From: Cnuibacter physcomitrellae
GTDB taxonomy: Bacteria; Actinomycetota; Actinomycetes; Actinomycetales; Microbacteriaceae
Length of the DNA: 52,910 nucleotides
Direction of reading: 5' to 3'
NCBI RefSeq assembly: GCF_014640535.1
Contig: NZ_BMHD01000004.1
Coordinates: 21,325-74,234, forward strand
This document shows positions 30,934 through 40,147 of the stretch, piece by piece (the stretch's first letter is position 1; each line of letters starts with the position of its first letter). A program made the position numbers and the translations under genes. The notes beneath the pieces were generated by a model. The model was not told the origin of the DNA and did not search any database. It saw only the letters and a list, made by a program, of their open reading frames with translations.

Positions 30934-30946
30934 CGTTATGTCAATA
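30919..30946 (+). other. dif-like XerC/XerD site, right
   Basis: Left arm CGCACTGATAT, centre ATGACG, right arm TTATGTCAATA (30936-30946). The right arm is identical to the 30568 site for 9 bases (TTATGTCAA); the centre resembles the 21667 site (GACG). All three sites point the same way. The following 290 bases to 31238 hold no clear gene. Confidence 0.55.
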
Positions 30947-31238
30947 GGCGGATCGCAAGTCCATGCCGGGCGCTCTGGCCGGTCCCGGACAAGCTGCGAG
31001 GGCCGCCAGCTCGCTCGTCGGAGCGGCGGGACGTAGAACCAAGGCACCTTCTCGCCGAGCACTTATGACTGCGCGGTTTTCGGCTCGTTCTGGTCGTTCG
31101 TGCAGTCATCGGGCCACGCGAATGCGTCCTCGTCGAATCGTTCTTACCCTTTGCCGATTGTTACAGGGCCGCCGCGCCCGCGTTTGGTTCTCAGCTTGAG
31201 CCGGGGCAACTCCCCAAGTCGGGCTCTAGTTTTTACTG

Positions 31239-32789
31239 GTGACACGGGCGCCTCGTTCTCTGCCGATCTGGTGTGCAGTCGTTCTCGCGGCTCTGTCAGG
31301 ACCCGTGATGGATGCCGGATTCCCGGGGCAGAATGTGTGGCCGTTGACACTGGTGGGCGTCGCGATCGTTCTGGTAGCGGTCCGGGGCCAGACGCTGCTG
31401 CGGGGGTCATTGGTCGGCTTCACCGCTGGTTGCGCTTTCTACTTGGTTCACATCTCGTGGGCGGCAGAGTATCTCGGGCCGGTTCCCTGGCTGGCGTTGA
31501 GTGTTACGGAGTCGTTGTTCTGGGCGGGGTTTGGGGCTCTTGCCGCTTTGTCCTACGCCTTGATTCCGCGGGTGTGGCCTGGAACCTGCGGTCGCTATGT
31601 AGCGGTCCCTCTTGTGGTCGCGGCCCTGTGGGTTGGGCGAGAGGAGCTTTCCGGATCGTGGCCGTACGGAGGGTTCTCCTGGGGTCGGGTAGCGATGTCT
31701 CAGTCCACCGGGCCTTTCGCGCCGCTTGTCTCCTGGGGCGGGATGGCCGCACTGTCTTTCTCATTGGTAGCACTGGTGGCGGTCGCGGTTTCCCTTGTAG
31801 CCGATCGGGATCGCTGGCTTCAGGGGGCTACAGCCGTCGCAGCGGTGACGGCGCTGCTGCTGGTGGTGCCCGTATTCCCGAGCGAGAGTTCTGGTACATA
31901 CCGGGTCGCAGCAGTTCAGGGAAATGGGCCCGCCGGATATTTCTCTGAAAGGGCGCGGGGAGATCTTTTCTCAGCACAGCTCAACGCAAGTGCGCCCGTG
32001 CGTGACGAGACGGTCGACGCAGTTGTATGGCCCGAGAATGCCAGCGAGTACGACCCGCTGTCCTCGGATCGGGAAGCAGAAAGGCTGTCGGGAATCGCTG
32101 CCTGGCTGGGCGCACCGCTGACACTCGGTACGGTAACTCAACGAGATGGGCTCTTCTACAATTCGACTCTCTCCGTCGCCCCAGACGCGGGCGTCGTGGA
32201 CTTCTACGACAAGAAGCATCCGGTCCCGTTTGGCGAGTACGTGCCTGACCGTGCCTTCTGGGAGTCGCTCGCTCCTGACCTCATCGGTCTAATCCAACGG
32301 GAGTACGTGCCTGGACAACGCGATGGCGTGCTTCAGCTGGGGAAGATCACCGCTGGGTCAGCGATTTGCTTCGACATCACAGATGACCGGGCGATGCGCT
32401 CCCTCATCTCTGACGGCGCGGAGATCATCCTGGCCCAATCCAATAACGCCGATTTCGGAAGGACCGATGAAAGTGAGCAGCAGCTCGCGATCGCGCGGTT
32501 GCGGGCGATCGAGTTGGGGCGCACTGTGGTCAACATTTCGACCGTCGGCACCAGCGCGACCGTCGCCGCCGACGGCTCCACTCTTACCCAGCTTGAGCCC
32601 TATACGGCAGGAGTGATGTTTGCGGATGTCACCACGTCAAGGAGCGTGACCGCAGCGGCGCGCTGGGGTGAGTCCATCGCGATCTTCCTGAGCATCGCAC
32701 CACTGGTGCTGCTGCTCACGGCCTTGGCGGCTACGTCCCGAGTCGGTCTCGGTTCGCTTTCGGGCAGAAGAAGATCGCCGATCAGCTAA
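31239..32789 (+). CDS. lnt: Apolipoprotein N-acyltransferase
   Basis: A 516-residue membrane enzyme adding the third acyl chain to lipoproteins. About six N-terminal helices (to residue 215) precede a nitrilase-fold domain with the catalytic triad Glu266 (WPEN), Lys325 (YDKKHPVPFGEYVP) and Cys377 (SAICFDI). Start is GTG 31239. Its 3' end overlaps the convergent lgt gene by 8 bases. Carrying lnt beside lgt, with lspA 10 kb away, is notable for an accessory region. Confidence 0.9.
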   Translation: MTRAPRSLPIWCAVVLAALSGPVMDAGFPGQNVWPLTLVGVAIVLVAVRGQTLLRGSLVGFTAGCAFYLVHISWAAEYLGPVPWLALSVTESLFWAGFGALAALSYALIPRVWPGTCGRYVAVPLVVAALWVGREELSGSWPYGGFSWGRVAMSQSTGPFAPLVSWGGMAALSFSLVALVAVAVSLVADRDRWLQGATAVAAVTALLLVVPVFPSESSGTYRVAAVQGNGPAGYFSERARGDLFSAQLNASAPVRDETVDAVVWPENASEYDPLSSDREAERLSGIAAWLGAPLTLGTVTQRDGLFYNSTLSVAPDAGVVDFYDKKHPVPFGEYVPDRAFWESLAPDLIGLIQREYVPGQRDGVLQLGKITAGSAICFDITDDRAMRSLISDGAEIILAQSNNADFGRTDESEQQLAIARLRAIELGRTVVNISTVGTSATVAADGSTLTQLEPYTAGVMFADVTTSRSVTAAARWGESIAIFLSIAPLVLLLTALAATSRVGLGSLSGRRRSPIS

Positions 32790-33726
32790 CGTGCGTCTGG
32801 TCCGCTGCGCTGGGGGTAGCCGCGACGTCTGTGCCGGATGCTCCGTCCACTCCCCCCTCCCCGAGCTCGCTGCCAAAGGTTGCCGACGGTGGGGTCCGCC
32901 ACACCATCGTCTCAGCGCCGGGATGACGTATTGTCTGCGCGACGAGCAAGGCCGCACCCAATATGACTATGACGAACGATGCCCACACGTTCGCGGGGAC
33001 GGAGAGGTACCCATCGCTGGTGGGATCTATCCGAATGGCCTCGAGCCAGCTGCGACCGAGGCCGTACCACATGAGGTAGACCGCGAGTGCTTTCCCCCAG
33101 CGCAGAGCGAAGCGGCGTTCGAGGAGCAGAATGATGCCCACCCCGAGGAGGTTCCACATGATCTCGTATAGGAACAGCGGGTGGAAGAGGGTGCCGTCAG
33201 CGAGTCCGGGCGGGAACTTCGGGTTGGAAGCTTCGATCTGCAGACCCCAGGGCAGCGTGGTCGGGAGACCGTAGAGCTCGTGATTGAACCAATTCCCGAG
33301 CCTGCCGAGCGACTGGGCGACCAGCATCCCGGGTGCGAGGGCGTCGGCGAACGACAGGAATCGAATATTCGCGCGAAGGCAGGCAATCCAGATCCCCAAT
33401 GCTCCACCGATCATGGAGCCGTAGAGGGCATTTCCCCCGTCCCAGATGGCGAGTACGTTCCACAGATCAGCTCCGGGGTAGAAGTAGTCGCCCATATGCG
33501 TGAAGACGTGGTATAGCCGAGCTGCGATGATACCGAGCGGCACCGCCCACATCGCCGCATCGACGACGAACCCGGCGGGAGCGCCTCTCGCTGTCAGTCT
33601 GCGCTGGGTGATGACCACGGCCGCGATGATGCCCGCCAAGATGCATAAGGCGTAGACGTGGATGGTGAGAGGTCCTATCTGGAACTGCGACCATGCAGGG
33701 TCTGGGCTGGGGATGCTGGTGAGCAT
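32782..33726 (-). CDS. lgt: Prolipoprotein diacylglyceryl transferase
   Basis: A 314-residue, seven-helix membrane enzyme that attaches diacylglycerol to the lipobox Cys. The Lgt signature GRLGNWFNHELYG lies near residue 141 (Arg142 essential by family knowledge), and FHPLFLYEIMWN and YGLGRSWLEAIR follow. The C-terminal 45 residues are a non-conserved acidic tail. TGAGGAGACCTGA precedes ATG 33726. Likely a second copy beside the chromosomal one. Confidence 0.93.
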   Translation of the reverse strand: MLTSIPSPDPAWSQFQIGPLTIHVYALCILAGIIAAVVITQRRLTARGAPAGFVVDAAMWAVPLGIIAARLYHVFTHMGDYFYPGADLWNVLAIWDGGNALYGSMIGGALGIWIACLRANIRFLSFADALAPGMLVAQSLGRLGNWFNHELYGLPTTLPWGLQIEASNPKFPPGLADGTLFHPLFLYEIMWNLLGVGIILLLERRFALRWGKALAVYLMWYGLGRSWLEAIRIDPTSDGYLSVPANVWASFVIVILGAALLVAQTIRHPGAETMVWRTPPSATFGSELGEGGVDGASGTDVAATPSAADQTHVS

Positions 33727-33860
33727 TCAGGTCTCCTCAAACGGTTAGTAAACAATAACTACTTACATTCCCGCTTCCGGCAGGCCGAAAGACTGCCGCC
33801 GACGGGACGGTGACGGACGCGCAGGTACGCTTCCGGCTTTGCCGGCGACACGATCGAACA

Positions 33861-36380
33861 TCACGCCCTCATACGCCTTAGGTACTTGGCGGCGCTTCGG
33901 AGGGTGAGCTCGGGCAGATAGCAGCGAGCAAGAGCCACTGCAATGCCCGGCAGATCAGTGGTGTCAGGGTAGATCAACCAGAGGGGCACGAACTGAGGCT
34001 GAAACTTGCGTTTGAACGCCAACAGGGAACGGAATCCATAGGCCGGTTCGAGGCGGGCGCCAATATCGTCGAGCAGACGATCCAGCGGCCCTGACGCCAA
34101 CGCGTCGGGTTCAGTGGTGCGAGCGAGCGGTGCGCCAGAGAGGCTGAGAAAGGTGAGTCCCTCGGCCTTGAACTGCTCGGCCGCTGAGGCGATGAGGAAC
34201 TCCATGATGCCATTCACTGCGTCCGGTTCCCGCCGCATGAAGTCGAGGGTGTAGCCGATTACCCGTCCCCGCTCGTAGCGAGGCAGCCAGCTCGTCACCG
34301 CACGCACGCGGTCGTGGTCATCGAGCGCGACGAGAACGCGAACGGCGTCGTCGCGCAATTGGTCGACGCCACCGAGGGTAAAGCTCATCTCGGGTAGGTC
34401 CTTCTCTGACACCCACGCTTCCGAAAGAGCAACGATCTGCGACTGCTCAAGCAGAGACAGTCCACGCCAGCGCGTCCACTCCGCCCGCAGCCCCACCTTG
34501 CCTGCACGATTCACGGCGGTACGGATGTCCTGCCACTTCTTGCCGCTCGTCGTCCACGCCGTCGGGTCAAGCACCGCCTCCTCCGCTACCTGGATGCTGC
34601 GCCAGCCCAGATGCTCGTATAGCTCGCGATGGTCGTCGTCGACACTGTAGAACGCGGCGGTAAGCCCGTGGTCCCCGCAGTACCGTACGAACCCATTCAC
34701 TGCTTCGGGATCGTTGGAGCCGGGACCGAACGGTCCACCTAGGGTGATCGCGATGAAGCCCTGCACCCGGTAAGCGACGACGGCTCGGCCATCACGAGTA
34801 AACCAGAACGAGGTCTGTGGCCACGTGGACATGAACGAGACGGTGTCCCCGCCGCCTTGTTCGAGCAACATCCGGGCCCGCGTTGCATCCGAGTCGTGGC
34901 GGACGGGCCGACTGAGAATGAGCCTGGCCGACGCAATCACGAGACCCGCCCAGCACACGACGGACGGCAGATACCAGAACAGGTCCGCGCCGGGTGTCGT
35001 CGGTACGTACAGGAGAGCACGGGACACGAGCAACGAGGGGGGAAGCAGACGCTCCGGCAAGGCCGAAAGCACGCTCGAGACATCGACGACCGGCCTGAAC
35101 TGTCCGGCGACGCTGATCTGGCCCGCGACGGCCAGGGTTGCTGACGCCGCGAGCGAGGCTCCCCCGATCCGCACGAACGACCGAAGTGCCCTCCTCGGTC
35201 CGGCCACATAGACATGCCGCCGCAACAAGACGAGAGACGCCGCAATCAGCAGCGGAGCCGCCGTCGACACGATCGCGCTGATTACCGCCTGCCAAAGGAC
35301 CACCGCGTCGCCGCTTTGAGCAGATGGCAGCTGCTGGAGGGCCTGTGTGGCCCCAGCATCAAGAAGGGTGGAGACGTTGACCATGATTGCGAAAAGGATG
35401 AGCTCCAGGGCGATAGCGAGCCATAGTCCTGCCCGCCTGCCCTTGAGCACGCCCCATGCAGCAATTAGGCCGACTAAGACTGGCAGAAGTGCCACCACCC
35501 CCACCCAGGGGTACTTCGGCGTGAGCACGTCCACCACCCCCGGGCATGCGGCTGCCGTCTTCGCCCCCCAAGCGCAGCTGACAGCCTCTACGATCGACAC
35601 CGAGTCGGACGAGAGATACCCAAAATTGGAGAGAAGACCCCCTCCCCCGTTGAAGATCGCGGCTATGACGGGACCACCGACACTGACCACCACCAGCGAT
35701 GCGAGCAGCACGCGGACCTCATGGTGCGAGCTCCGTATGGGCTTGAACCGGGATCCCCGGCCGCCCAGCGCGAAACCTAGCACGAGCCCGACTGGGACAG
35801 CGACGAGGGCAAAGAGGTCTGGCGCGTCCCCTGAATACAGCATGAGAGTCAGGGCGAAGAGCGTCGTTGTGATGCGGATGCGACGCCGCCAAAGAGCTCC
35901 GGTCCGGTAGCTCGCAGCCAGGGCGACGGAGACGATTCCGGTCGCGGGAGACACTGCATCCACCGCCGGCGCCGCTAGTGGCACGTACGCCAGGTAGTCG
36001 TTGATCGCCGATGATGCGGCCAATCCGATCATCAACGATGCTGTTGTGCCCGCGGCCCACGCCACGACGGCACGTCGCACGCCGAGGAGACGCTCCGACT
36101 CGCCGACCACCACGAGAATTAGGGGTACGAGAAGCGCAAGCTTCACCCAGCTGCTCGTCAGAACGCTCGACGTGATTAGTCGCCACCATTGGTTGGCACC
36201 GAAGACGGTCTCTTCTTCGCTGTCGAAAACGTCCCAGTTCCCTCCTTCCGGCGCAGTCGTCAGCCGCAGAACCGTCATCACGATCGTGACGGTGGCGATG
36301 GTGAACGTGGCAGGGTGCCGACGCACCCACCCGCCCACGATGAGCCGATACCGCGGCGTAGTCGACGCTGCTGGGTGCAC
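33861..36380 (-). CDS. MprF-like phosphatidylglycerol aminoacyltransferase
   Basis: An 839-residue membrane protein. The N-terminal part (residues about 15-220) is rhomboid-like with several helices, then more helices to about 500. The C-terminal 330 residues are a DUF2156/LPG-synthase domain: DTVSFMSTWPQTSFWF, GFVRYCGDHGLTAAFYSVDD, WTRWRGLSLLEQSQI and the YGFRSLLAFKRKFQPQF end. MprF/LysX proteins add amino acids to lipids and lower surface charge against cationic agents. Start GTG 36380. The gene is divergent from the cmtR gene, 108 bases away. Confidence 0.8.
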   Translation of the reverse strand: MHPAASTTPRYRLIVGGWVRRHPATFTIATVTIVMTVLRLTTAPEGGNWDVFDSEEETVFGANQWWRLITSSVLTSSWVKLALLVPLILVVVGESERLLGVRRAVVAWAAGTTASLMIGLAASSAINDYLAYVPLAAPAVDAVSPATGIVSVALAASYRTGALWRRRIRITTTLFALTLMLYSGDAPDLFALVAVPVGLVLGFALGGRGSRFKPIRSSHHEVRVLLASLVVVSVGGPVIAAIFNGGGGLLSNFGYLSSDSVSIVEAVSCAWGAKTAAACPGVVDVLTPKYPWVGVVALLPVLVGLIAAWGVLKGRRAGLWLAIALELILFAIMVNVSTLLDAGATQALQQLPSAQSGDAVVLWQAVISAIVSTAAPLLIAASLVLLRRHVYVAGPRRALRSFVRIGGASLAASATLAVAGQISVAGQFRPVVDVSSVLSALPERLLPPSLLVSRALLYVPTTPGADLFWYLPSVVCWAGLVIASARLILSRPVRHDSDATRARMLLEQGGGDTVSFMSTWPQTSFWFTRDGRAVVAYRVQGFIAITLGGPFGPGSNDPEAVNGFVRYCGDHGLTAAFYSVDDDHRELYEHLGWRSIQVAEEAVLDPTAWTTSGKKWQDIRTAVNRAGKVGLRAEWTRWRGLSLLEQSQIVALSEAWVSEKDLPEMSFTLGGVDQLRDDAVRVLVALDDHDRVRAVTSWLPRYERGRVIGYTLDFMRREPDAVNGIMEFLIASAAEQFKAEGLTFLSLSGAPLARTTEPDALASGPLDRLLDDIGARLEPAYGFRSLLAFKRKFQPQFVPLWLIYPDTTDLPGIAVALARCYLPELTLRSAAKYLRRMRA

Positions 36381-36477
36381 TTGCCGCCCTCACGTTTGTC
36401 ACATGGGTCAAGAGGAACACGACGGTGATTGGACACGGTCAGTGCAATTCAAGTCGCATAAGTACAGGGAAACCTGT

Positions 36478-36499
36478 ATGGTCAGTCCATGCTGACCAT
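36478..36499. promoter_or_regulatory. CmtR-type operator and leaderless start
   Basis: ATGGTCAG (36478-36485) and CTGACCAT (36492-36499) form a perfect 8-bp inverted repeat with a 6-base spacer that overlaps the start codon (36489). TATGGT at 36477-36482 lies 6 bases before the ATG, so the transcript is probably leaderless and repressor binding would cover its start. CTGACCAT recurs at 47116-47123 near the second CmtR-like gene. Confidence 0.65.
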
Positions 36500-36848
36500 T
36501 GCACCACCTCTCGACGTCCTCAGCAGGTTGGGGCGCGCCATGGCAGATCCGACGCGCTCACGTATCCTGTTGAGCTTGCTCAAGGGGCCCGGGTATCCCG
36601 GTGTCATGGCACGCGACCTTGGATTAACGCGCCCCAACGTCTCGAACCACCTAACGTGCCTTCGCGGATGTGGAATTGTCGTGGCCTGCCCAGAGGGGCG
36701 CCAGACGCGGTATGAGATCGCTGACCCGCATCTCACGCGCGCGCTGCTCGGACTGGTCGATGTGGTGCTCGCCGTAGACGACGGCGGCGGTTGTGTCGAC
36801 GACAACTGCGACCTGCCGCTCTGCTGCGGCGAAGGAGCAGCGTCATGA
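36489..36848 (+). CDS. cmtR: CmtR-type Cd/Pb-responsive ArsR-family repressor
   Basis: A 119-residue winged-helix repressor with GLTRPNVSNHLTCLRGCGIV as recognition helix. Cys57 and Cys61 lie in the HTH and Cys102 in the C-terminal tail, the exact three metal ligands known from mycobacterial CmtR. Extra cysteines follow (Cys107, Cys112, Cys113). Metal binding should release it from the operator at its own start. ATGA overlap with the P-type ATPase gene makes a classic sensor-exporter pair. Confidence 0.92.
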   Translation: MLTIAPPLDVLSRLGRAMADPTRSRILLSLLKGPGYPGVMARDLGLTRPNVSNHLTCLRGCGIVVACPEGRQTRYEIADPHLTRALLGLVDVVLAVDDGGGCVDDNCDLPLCCGEGAAS

Positions 36849-38917
36849 GCAAAGAGTGCTGCGGCGCCGACGAGCCCCTCTCGCAGTCAAGGGATGACCG
36901 GCGTGCGCTGAGGGTCGAATCACCGGCGACGATTGCGCCTCGGGCAGCTCACCGCGACGAGTGCTCACAGGTTGTCCATGACAGCGATGAGCCGGTGCAC
37001 CACCACGACGGTCACGATGAGGCCGAGGATCGAACGACGTGGTGGAAGGATCGGCATCTGCTTGTGCCAATCCTCGCCGGCCTTCTTCTGGCGGTCGGTT
37101 ACACGCTCGAGTGGATCGGATCGGAGATAGCAGGAACGATCGTCCTCGCGGCCAGCTTGATCGCAGGCGGGTCGACGTTCGTCCCCGGGACGATTCGCCG
37201 GCTGCTTCGACGCCGTCTGGGTGTGGGGCTACTGATGACGATCGCTGCCGTCGGTGCGGTTCTGCTGGGTCGTGTCGGCGAGGCCGCCGCGTTGGCCTTC
37301 CTATTCTCCATTGCCGAGGCGCTGGAGGATCGAGCGATGGATCGTGCCCGCGACGGCTTACGCGCTCTGCTGTCTCTGATCCCGGACAAGGCGACCATTT
37401 CGCGACTGTCGGGGCCCGTAGAGGTGCCGGCGTCACAGATCCAAGAGCTCGACATCCTGATGGTGAAGGCTGGCGAGCGCGTGGCCACCGACGGCGTGGT
37501 CACATCCGGGCGAAGCAGCATCGATGCGTCCGCGATCACGGGTGAGTCAATACCGGTCGAGGTGGGGCCGGGTGATGCGGTACCGGCTGGCGCAATCAAT
37601 GGCACGGGAAGTCTGCAGATCGAGGCGACCGCCAACGGCAGCGACAACTCGCTGACCACGATCGTACGTCTCGTCGAGCAGGCGCAGGAGCGAAAGGGCG
37701 AACGGGCCAGACTGGCTGATCGCATCGCCCGACCGCTGGTTCCCACCGTCCTGATCGTCGCCGCCCTGGTGGCGCTGTTTGGTCTGCTCGTCGGCGACCC
37801 GGCTACGTGGATCGAAAGAGCCCTGGTGGTACTTGTCGCAGCATCCCCGTGCGCTCTGGCGATCGCGGTACCAGTCACCGTGATCTCGGCCATCGGCGCG
37901 GCAAGTCGTTTCGGTGTCGTCATCAAGTCAGGTGAGGCATTCGAACAGCTCGGCACAGTGCAACTCGTTGCGTTCGACAAGACCGGAACGCTCACCCGGA
38001 ACCGGCCCACAGTCGTCGCTGTCGTCACCGCCACCACGGTCGATCGTGGCCGTGTCGTAGATGTCGCGGCTGCCCTTGAGGCGCACAGCACGCACCCTCT
38101 AGCCGCGGCGATCCTCAGCGAGATGCCGCACCCTCCGACCGCGGCGGACGTGGTCGAGTTCCCCGGTCAAGGTGTCTCCGGTCGGATGGACGGCTCAGTG
38201 GTGCGCGTGGGGAGCCCGCGCTGGATCACCCCCGGCACTCTTGGGTCGCGTCGAGAAGCAATGGAGGCAGAAGGCATGACAGTCGTCGTCGTCGAGATCG
38301 ACGGTAAGGCGGCGGGACTCATCGGCGTTCGCGACGAACTCAAACCGGAAGCCGCTGCAGCGATTGCACAGCTTCGAGAGCTGGGTATTACCGCGGTCAT
38401 GCTCACCGGTGATAACACGCTCACGGCGAAGACGTTGGCCTCAAAGGTGGGCATCACCGACTATCGCGCCGAGCAGCTGCCCTCAGACAAAGCTGCGGCG
38501 GTAGAAGGGCTTCGCAAGGTCCGACGCACCGCAATGATCGGCGACGGCATCAATGACGCCCCCGCTCTTGCCGCAGCCGACGTCGGCATCTCCATGGGTG
38601 CCGCCGGGTCTGCGGCCGCAGTAGAGTCGGCCGACGTCGCATTCACCGGCATAGATCTCAGGCTCATTCCGCAGGCTCTTCTTCAGGCTCGCCGCGGCCG
38701 CCGGATCATGACCAGCAATATATTGCTCGCGCTGGGCATCATCATTGTGCTGTTTCCTCTCGCACTGTTCGGTGTCCTAGGGCTCGCCGGCGTGGTGATC
38801 GTCCACGAGATCGCGGAGGTCATCGTTATCCTCAATGGCATCCGGGCGGCGCGAGGTCGTGCCGTCCTCCCGATCCTCAGCGACCAGACGCAGACACTCC
38901 GAGCCACCTCGGCGTGA
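36845..38917 (+). CDS. P1B-type heavy-metal-exporting ATPase
   Basis: A 690-residue P-type ATPase. The N terminus is Cys/His-rich (KECCGADE, VHHHDGHDEAED) rather than a ferredoxin-like domain. Motifs: TGES (SAITGESIPVE), SPCALAIAVPV in place of CPC, phosphorylation DKTGTLT (about 380), HP (EAHSTHPLAAA), and GDGINDAP. The last helix has VVIVHEIAEVIVILNGIRA. SPC plus HE is the pattern of P1B-4 pumps (Co/Fe/Zn/Cd), while the CmtR partner suggests Cd/Pb. CmtR-CtpG (CmtA) of mycobacteria is the likely model. Confidence 0.9.
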   Translation: MSKECCGADEPLSQSRDDRRALRVESPATIAPRAAHRDECSQVVHDSDEPVHHHDGHDEAEDRTTWWKDRHLLVPILAGLLLAVGYTLEWIGSEIAGTIVLAASLIAGGSTFVPGTIRRLLRRRLGVGLLMTIAAVGAVLLGRVGEAAALAFLFSIAEALEDRAMDRARDGLRALLSLIPDKATISRLSGPVEVPASQIQELDILMVKAGERVATDGVVTSGRSSIDASAITGESIPVEVGPGDAVPAGAINGTGSLQIEATANGSDNSLTTIVRLVEQAQERKGERARLADRIARPLVPTVLIVAALVALFGLLVGDPATWIERALVVLVAASPCALAIAVPVTVISAIGAASRFGVVIKSGEAFEQLGTVQLVAFDKTGTLTRNRPTVVAVVTATTVDRGRVVDVAAALEAHSTHPLAAAILSEMPHPPTAADVVEFPGQGVSGRMDGSVVRVGSPRWITPGTLGSRREAMEAEGMTVVVVEIDGKAAGLIGVRDELKPEAAAAIAQLRELGITAVMLTGDNTLTAKTLASKVGITDYRAEQLPSDKAAAVEGLRKVRRTAMIGDGINDAPALAAADVGISMGAAGSAAAVESADVAFTGIDLRLIPQALLQARRGRRIMTSNILLALGIIIVLFPLALFGVLGLAGVVIVHEIAEVIVILNGIRAARGRAVLPILSDQTQTLRATSA

Positions 38918-38994
38918 GGTAGTTCGGTCGTTGACGAACCGGTCCGCGAGCGCAAGCGGCAGCATTCGCGACGTCGGGTCTGCCAGACGGGACG

Positions 38995-39282
38995 TTAGTG
39001 GATCAGCAGGACGATGATCCAGGCCAGTGAGCCAGCCAGGGGAAGAAGCACATTACAGATCAGCCACGCACTTTTCTGTCCGTCCGTGAGAGCGGGAGAG
39101 TGAGCGATGGTCACCATACCCACGGCCAGGATTGCGATGCTGAGGAAGGGCAACACGTACTGCGGTTGCAAAGACCCCGAGGAATAGATCAGATCATGTC
39201 CCCACGAACCCGCCGAGGTGGGACCTGAGTCGGGCATAACGCCGCCCGCGCTACGGTTGATCACGGGATCAGCTTCGACCAT
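38995..39282 (-). CDS. Membrane protein with PLDc_N-like C terminus
   Basis: A 95-residue protein from ATG 39282 (ATG 39238 is possible). Two hydrophobic segments: YVLPFLSIAILAVGMVTIAH and the last 25 residues (AWLICNVLLPLAGSLAWIIVLL), the latter matching the small PLDc_N-type integral membrane family. Convergent with the ATPase gene. Function unknown. Confidence 0.6.
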   Translation of the reverse strand: MVEADPVINRSAGGVMPDSGPTSAGSWGHDLIYSSGSLQPQYVLPFLSIAILAVGMVTIAHSPALTDGQKSAWLICNVLLPLAGSLAWIIVLLIH

Positions 39283-39411
39283 CGGCGGATACGGCCAGTG
39301 CGGTTCCGGCGCCAGCGCGCCCCGGGACCCCGCCGCGGTGACTCCAGGATCCGCTCAGGGGCTGCGACGGCTGGGAAGCTGAAGCTGCACGAGGGTTCGG
39401 AGGCAGACTCG

Positions 39412-39837
39412 TCAGCACACGCCGGCCGCGTCAGCCAATGCCTGAGCGAGTTGCGCGCTGAGCTCGTCAACTTGACGTTGATCGAGCCGTTGGCCCCGCT
39501 GCACCGATTGCGCCTGCGAAATCAAAGCCTCGATCGTGGTGCTTGCGGAATCAACAGCCTCAGATTGCCCGGGCAGCGTCGCCAGAAGCACATTCGCTGT
39601 CTGCAGCGTGTCGATTGCAGCCGCGGGATCTACGGAGATCTGCGCGACCGCAGCCTGGACGTCCGCGGTGACTTGATCAACGACCGGGGTGATCGCAGCG
39701 CACGCCGTGTCAGATGCCTGCTGCGTGGCGAAGTCACCGACTGACGAGCATGCGGTGAGCAGACCCGCCACCAGGATGGCGGCGGTCACTCCAGAGAGGA
39801 CCCTGCCGGGTCGACATTCTCGAGGCAGGGCACTCAC
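39412..39837 (-). CDS. Putative lipoprotein, helical
   Basis: A 141-residue protein from GTG 39837, which GGGGGGTG precedes. Signal peptide with lipobox LTAC (about Cys30). The mature part is helical and Ala/Gln-rich (TPVVDQVTADVQAAVAQISV, then DELSAQLAQALADAAGVC). No family is recognised. A lipoprotein next to lgt, lnt and lspA could be one of their substrates. Confidence 0.6.
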   Translation of the reverse strand: MSALPRECRPGRVLSGVTAAILVAGLLTACSSVGDFATQQASDTACAAITPVVDQVTADVQAAVAQISVDPAAAIDTLQTANVLLATLPGQSEAVDSASTTIEALISQAQSVQRGQRLDQRQVDELSAQLAQALADAAGVC

Positions 39838-39889
39838 GCGAGCACACCCCCCAAACGACTGGTAACGGTCATGCCGCCGCCCGAGAACA

Positions 39890-40102
39890 TCATTTCCTTC
39901 TCCGCGATTCGAGGTGGTCCGACAAGTCATTGAACAGCCGCTCCGCCTCTTCCGGCGCTCTACCGCCCTGGTCGACCCCGGCAGAGATACTGTGCAACTG
40001 GAGCCTGATCGACGCCGCGGTGCTGTCCTTCGGAGCAGCGTCGAGAGCGTGGAGTAACCGTAAACGGGCTATCAGAGCCGGTGCGCTCCATCTGGTGGTC
40101 AC
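39890..40102 (-). CDS. Small hypothetical protein
   Basis: A 70-residue cytosolic protein starting at GTG 40102, basic at both ends, with a helix HALDAAPKDSTAASIRLQLH and an acidic EEAERLFNDLSDHLE. It overlaps the upstream part of the lipoprotein frame but not its chosen start. The 40113-40147 inverted repeat is just upstream, so it may be regulated. Weak coding evidence. Confidence 0.4.
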   Translation of the reverse strand: MTTRWSAPALIARLRLLHALDAAPKDSTAASIRLQLHSISAGVDQGGRAPEEAERLFNDLSDHLESRRRK

Positions 40103-40112
40103 GGATTCACGG

Positions 40113-40147
40113 TAAACTATATTGTTCAGCGTGAGCTGTATAGTTTA
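40113..40147. promoter_or_regulatory. 9-bp inverted repeat operator
   Basis: TAAACTATA (40113-40121) and TATAGTTTA (40139-40147) are exact reverse complements with a 17-base spacer. The plus-strand ATTGTTCAGC (40121-40130) and TGTATAGT (40137-40144) recur with the same spacing at 42042-42065. Likely a repressor site in a promoter. Confidence 0.6.
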
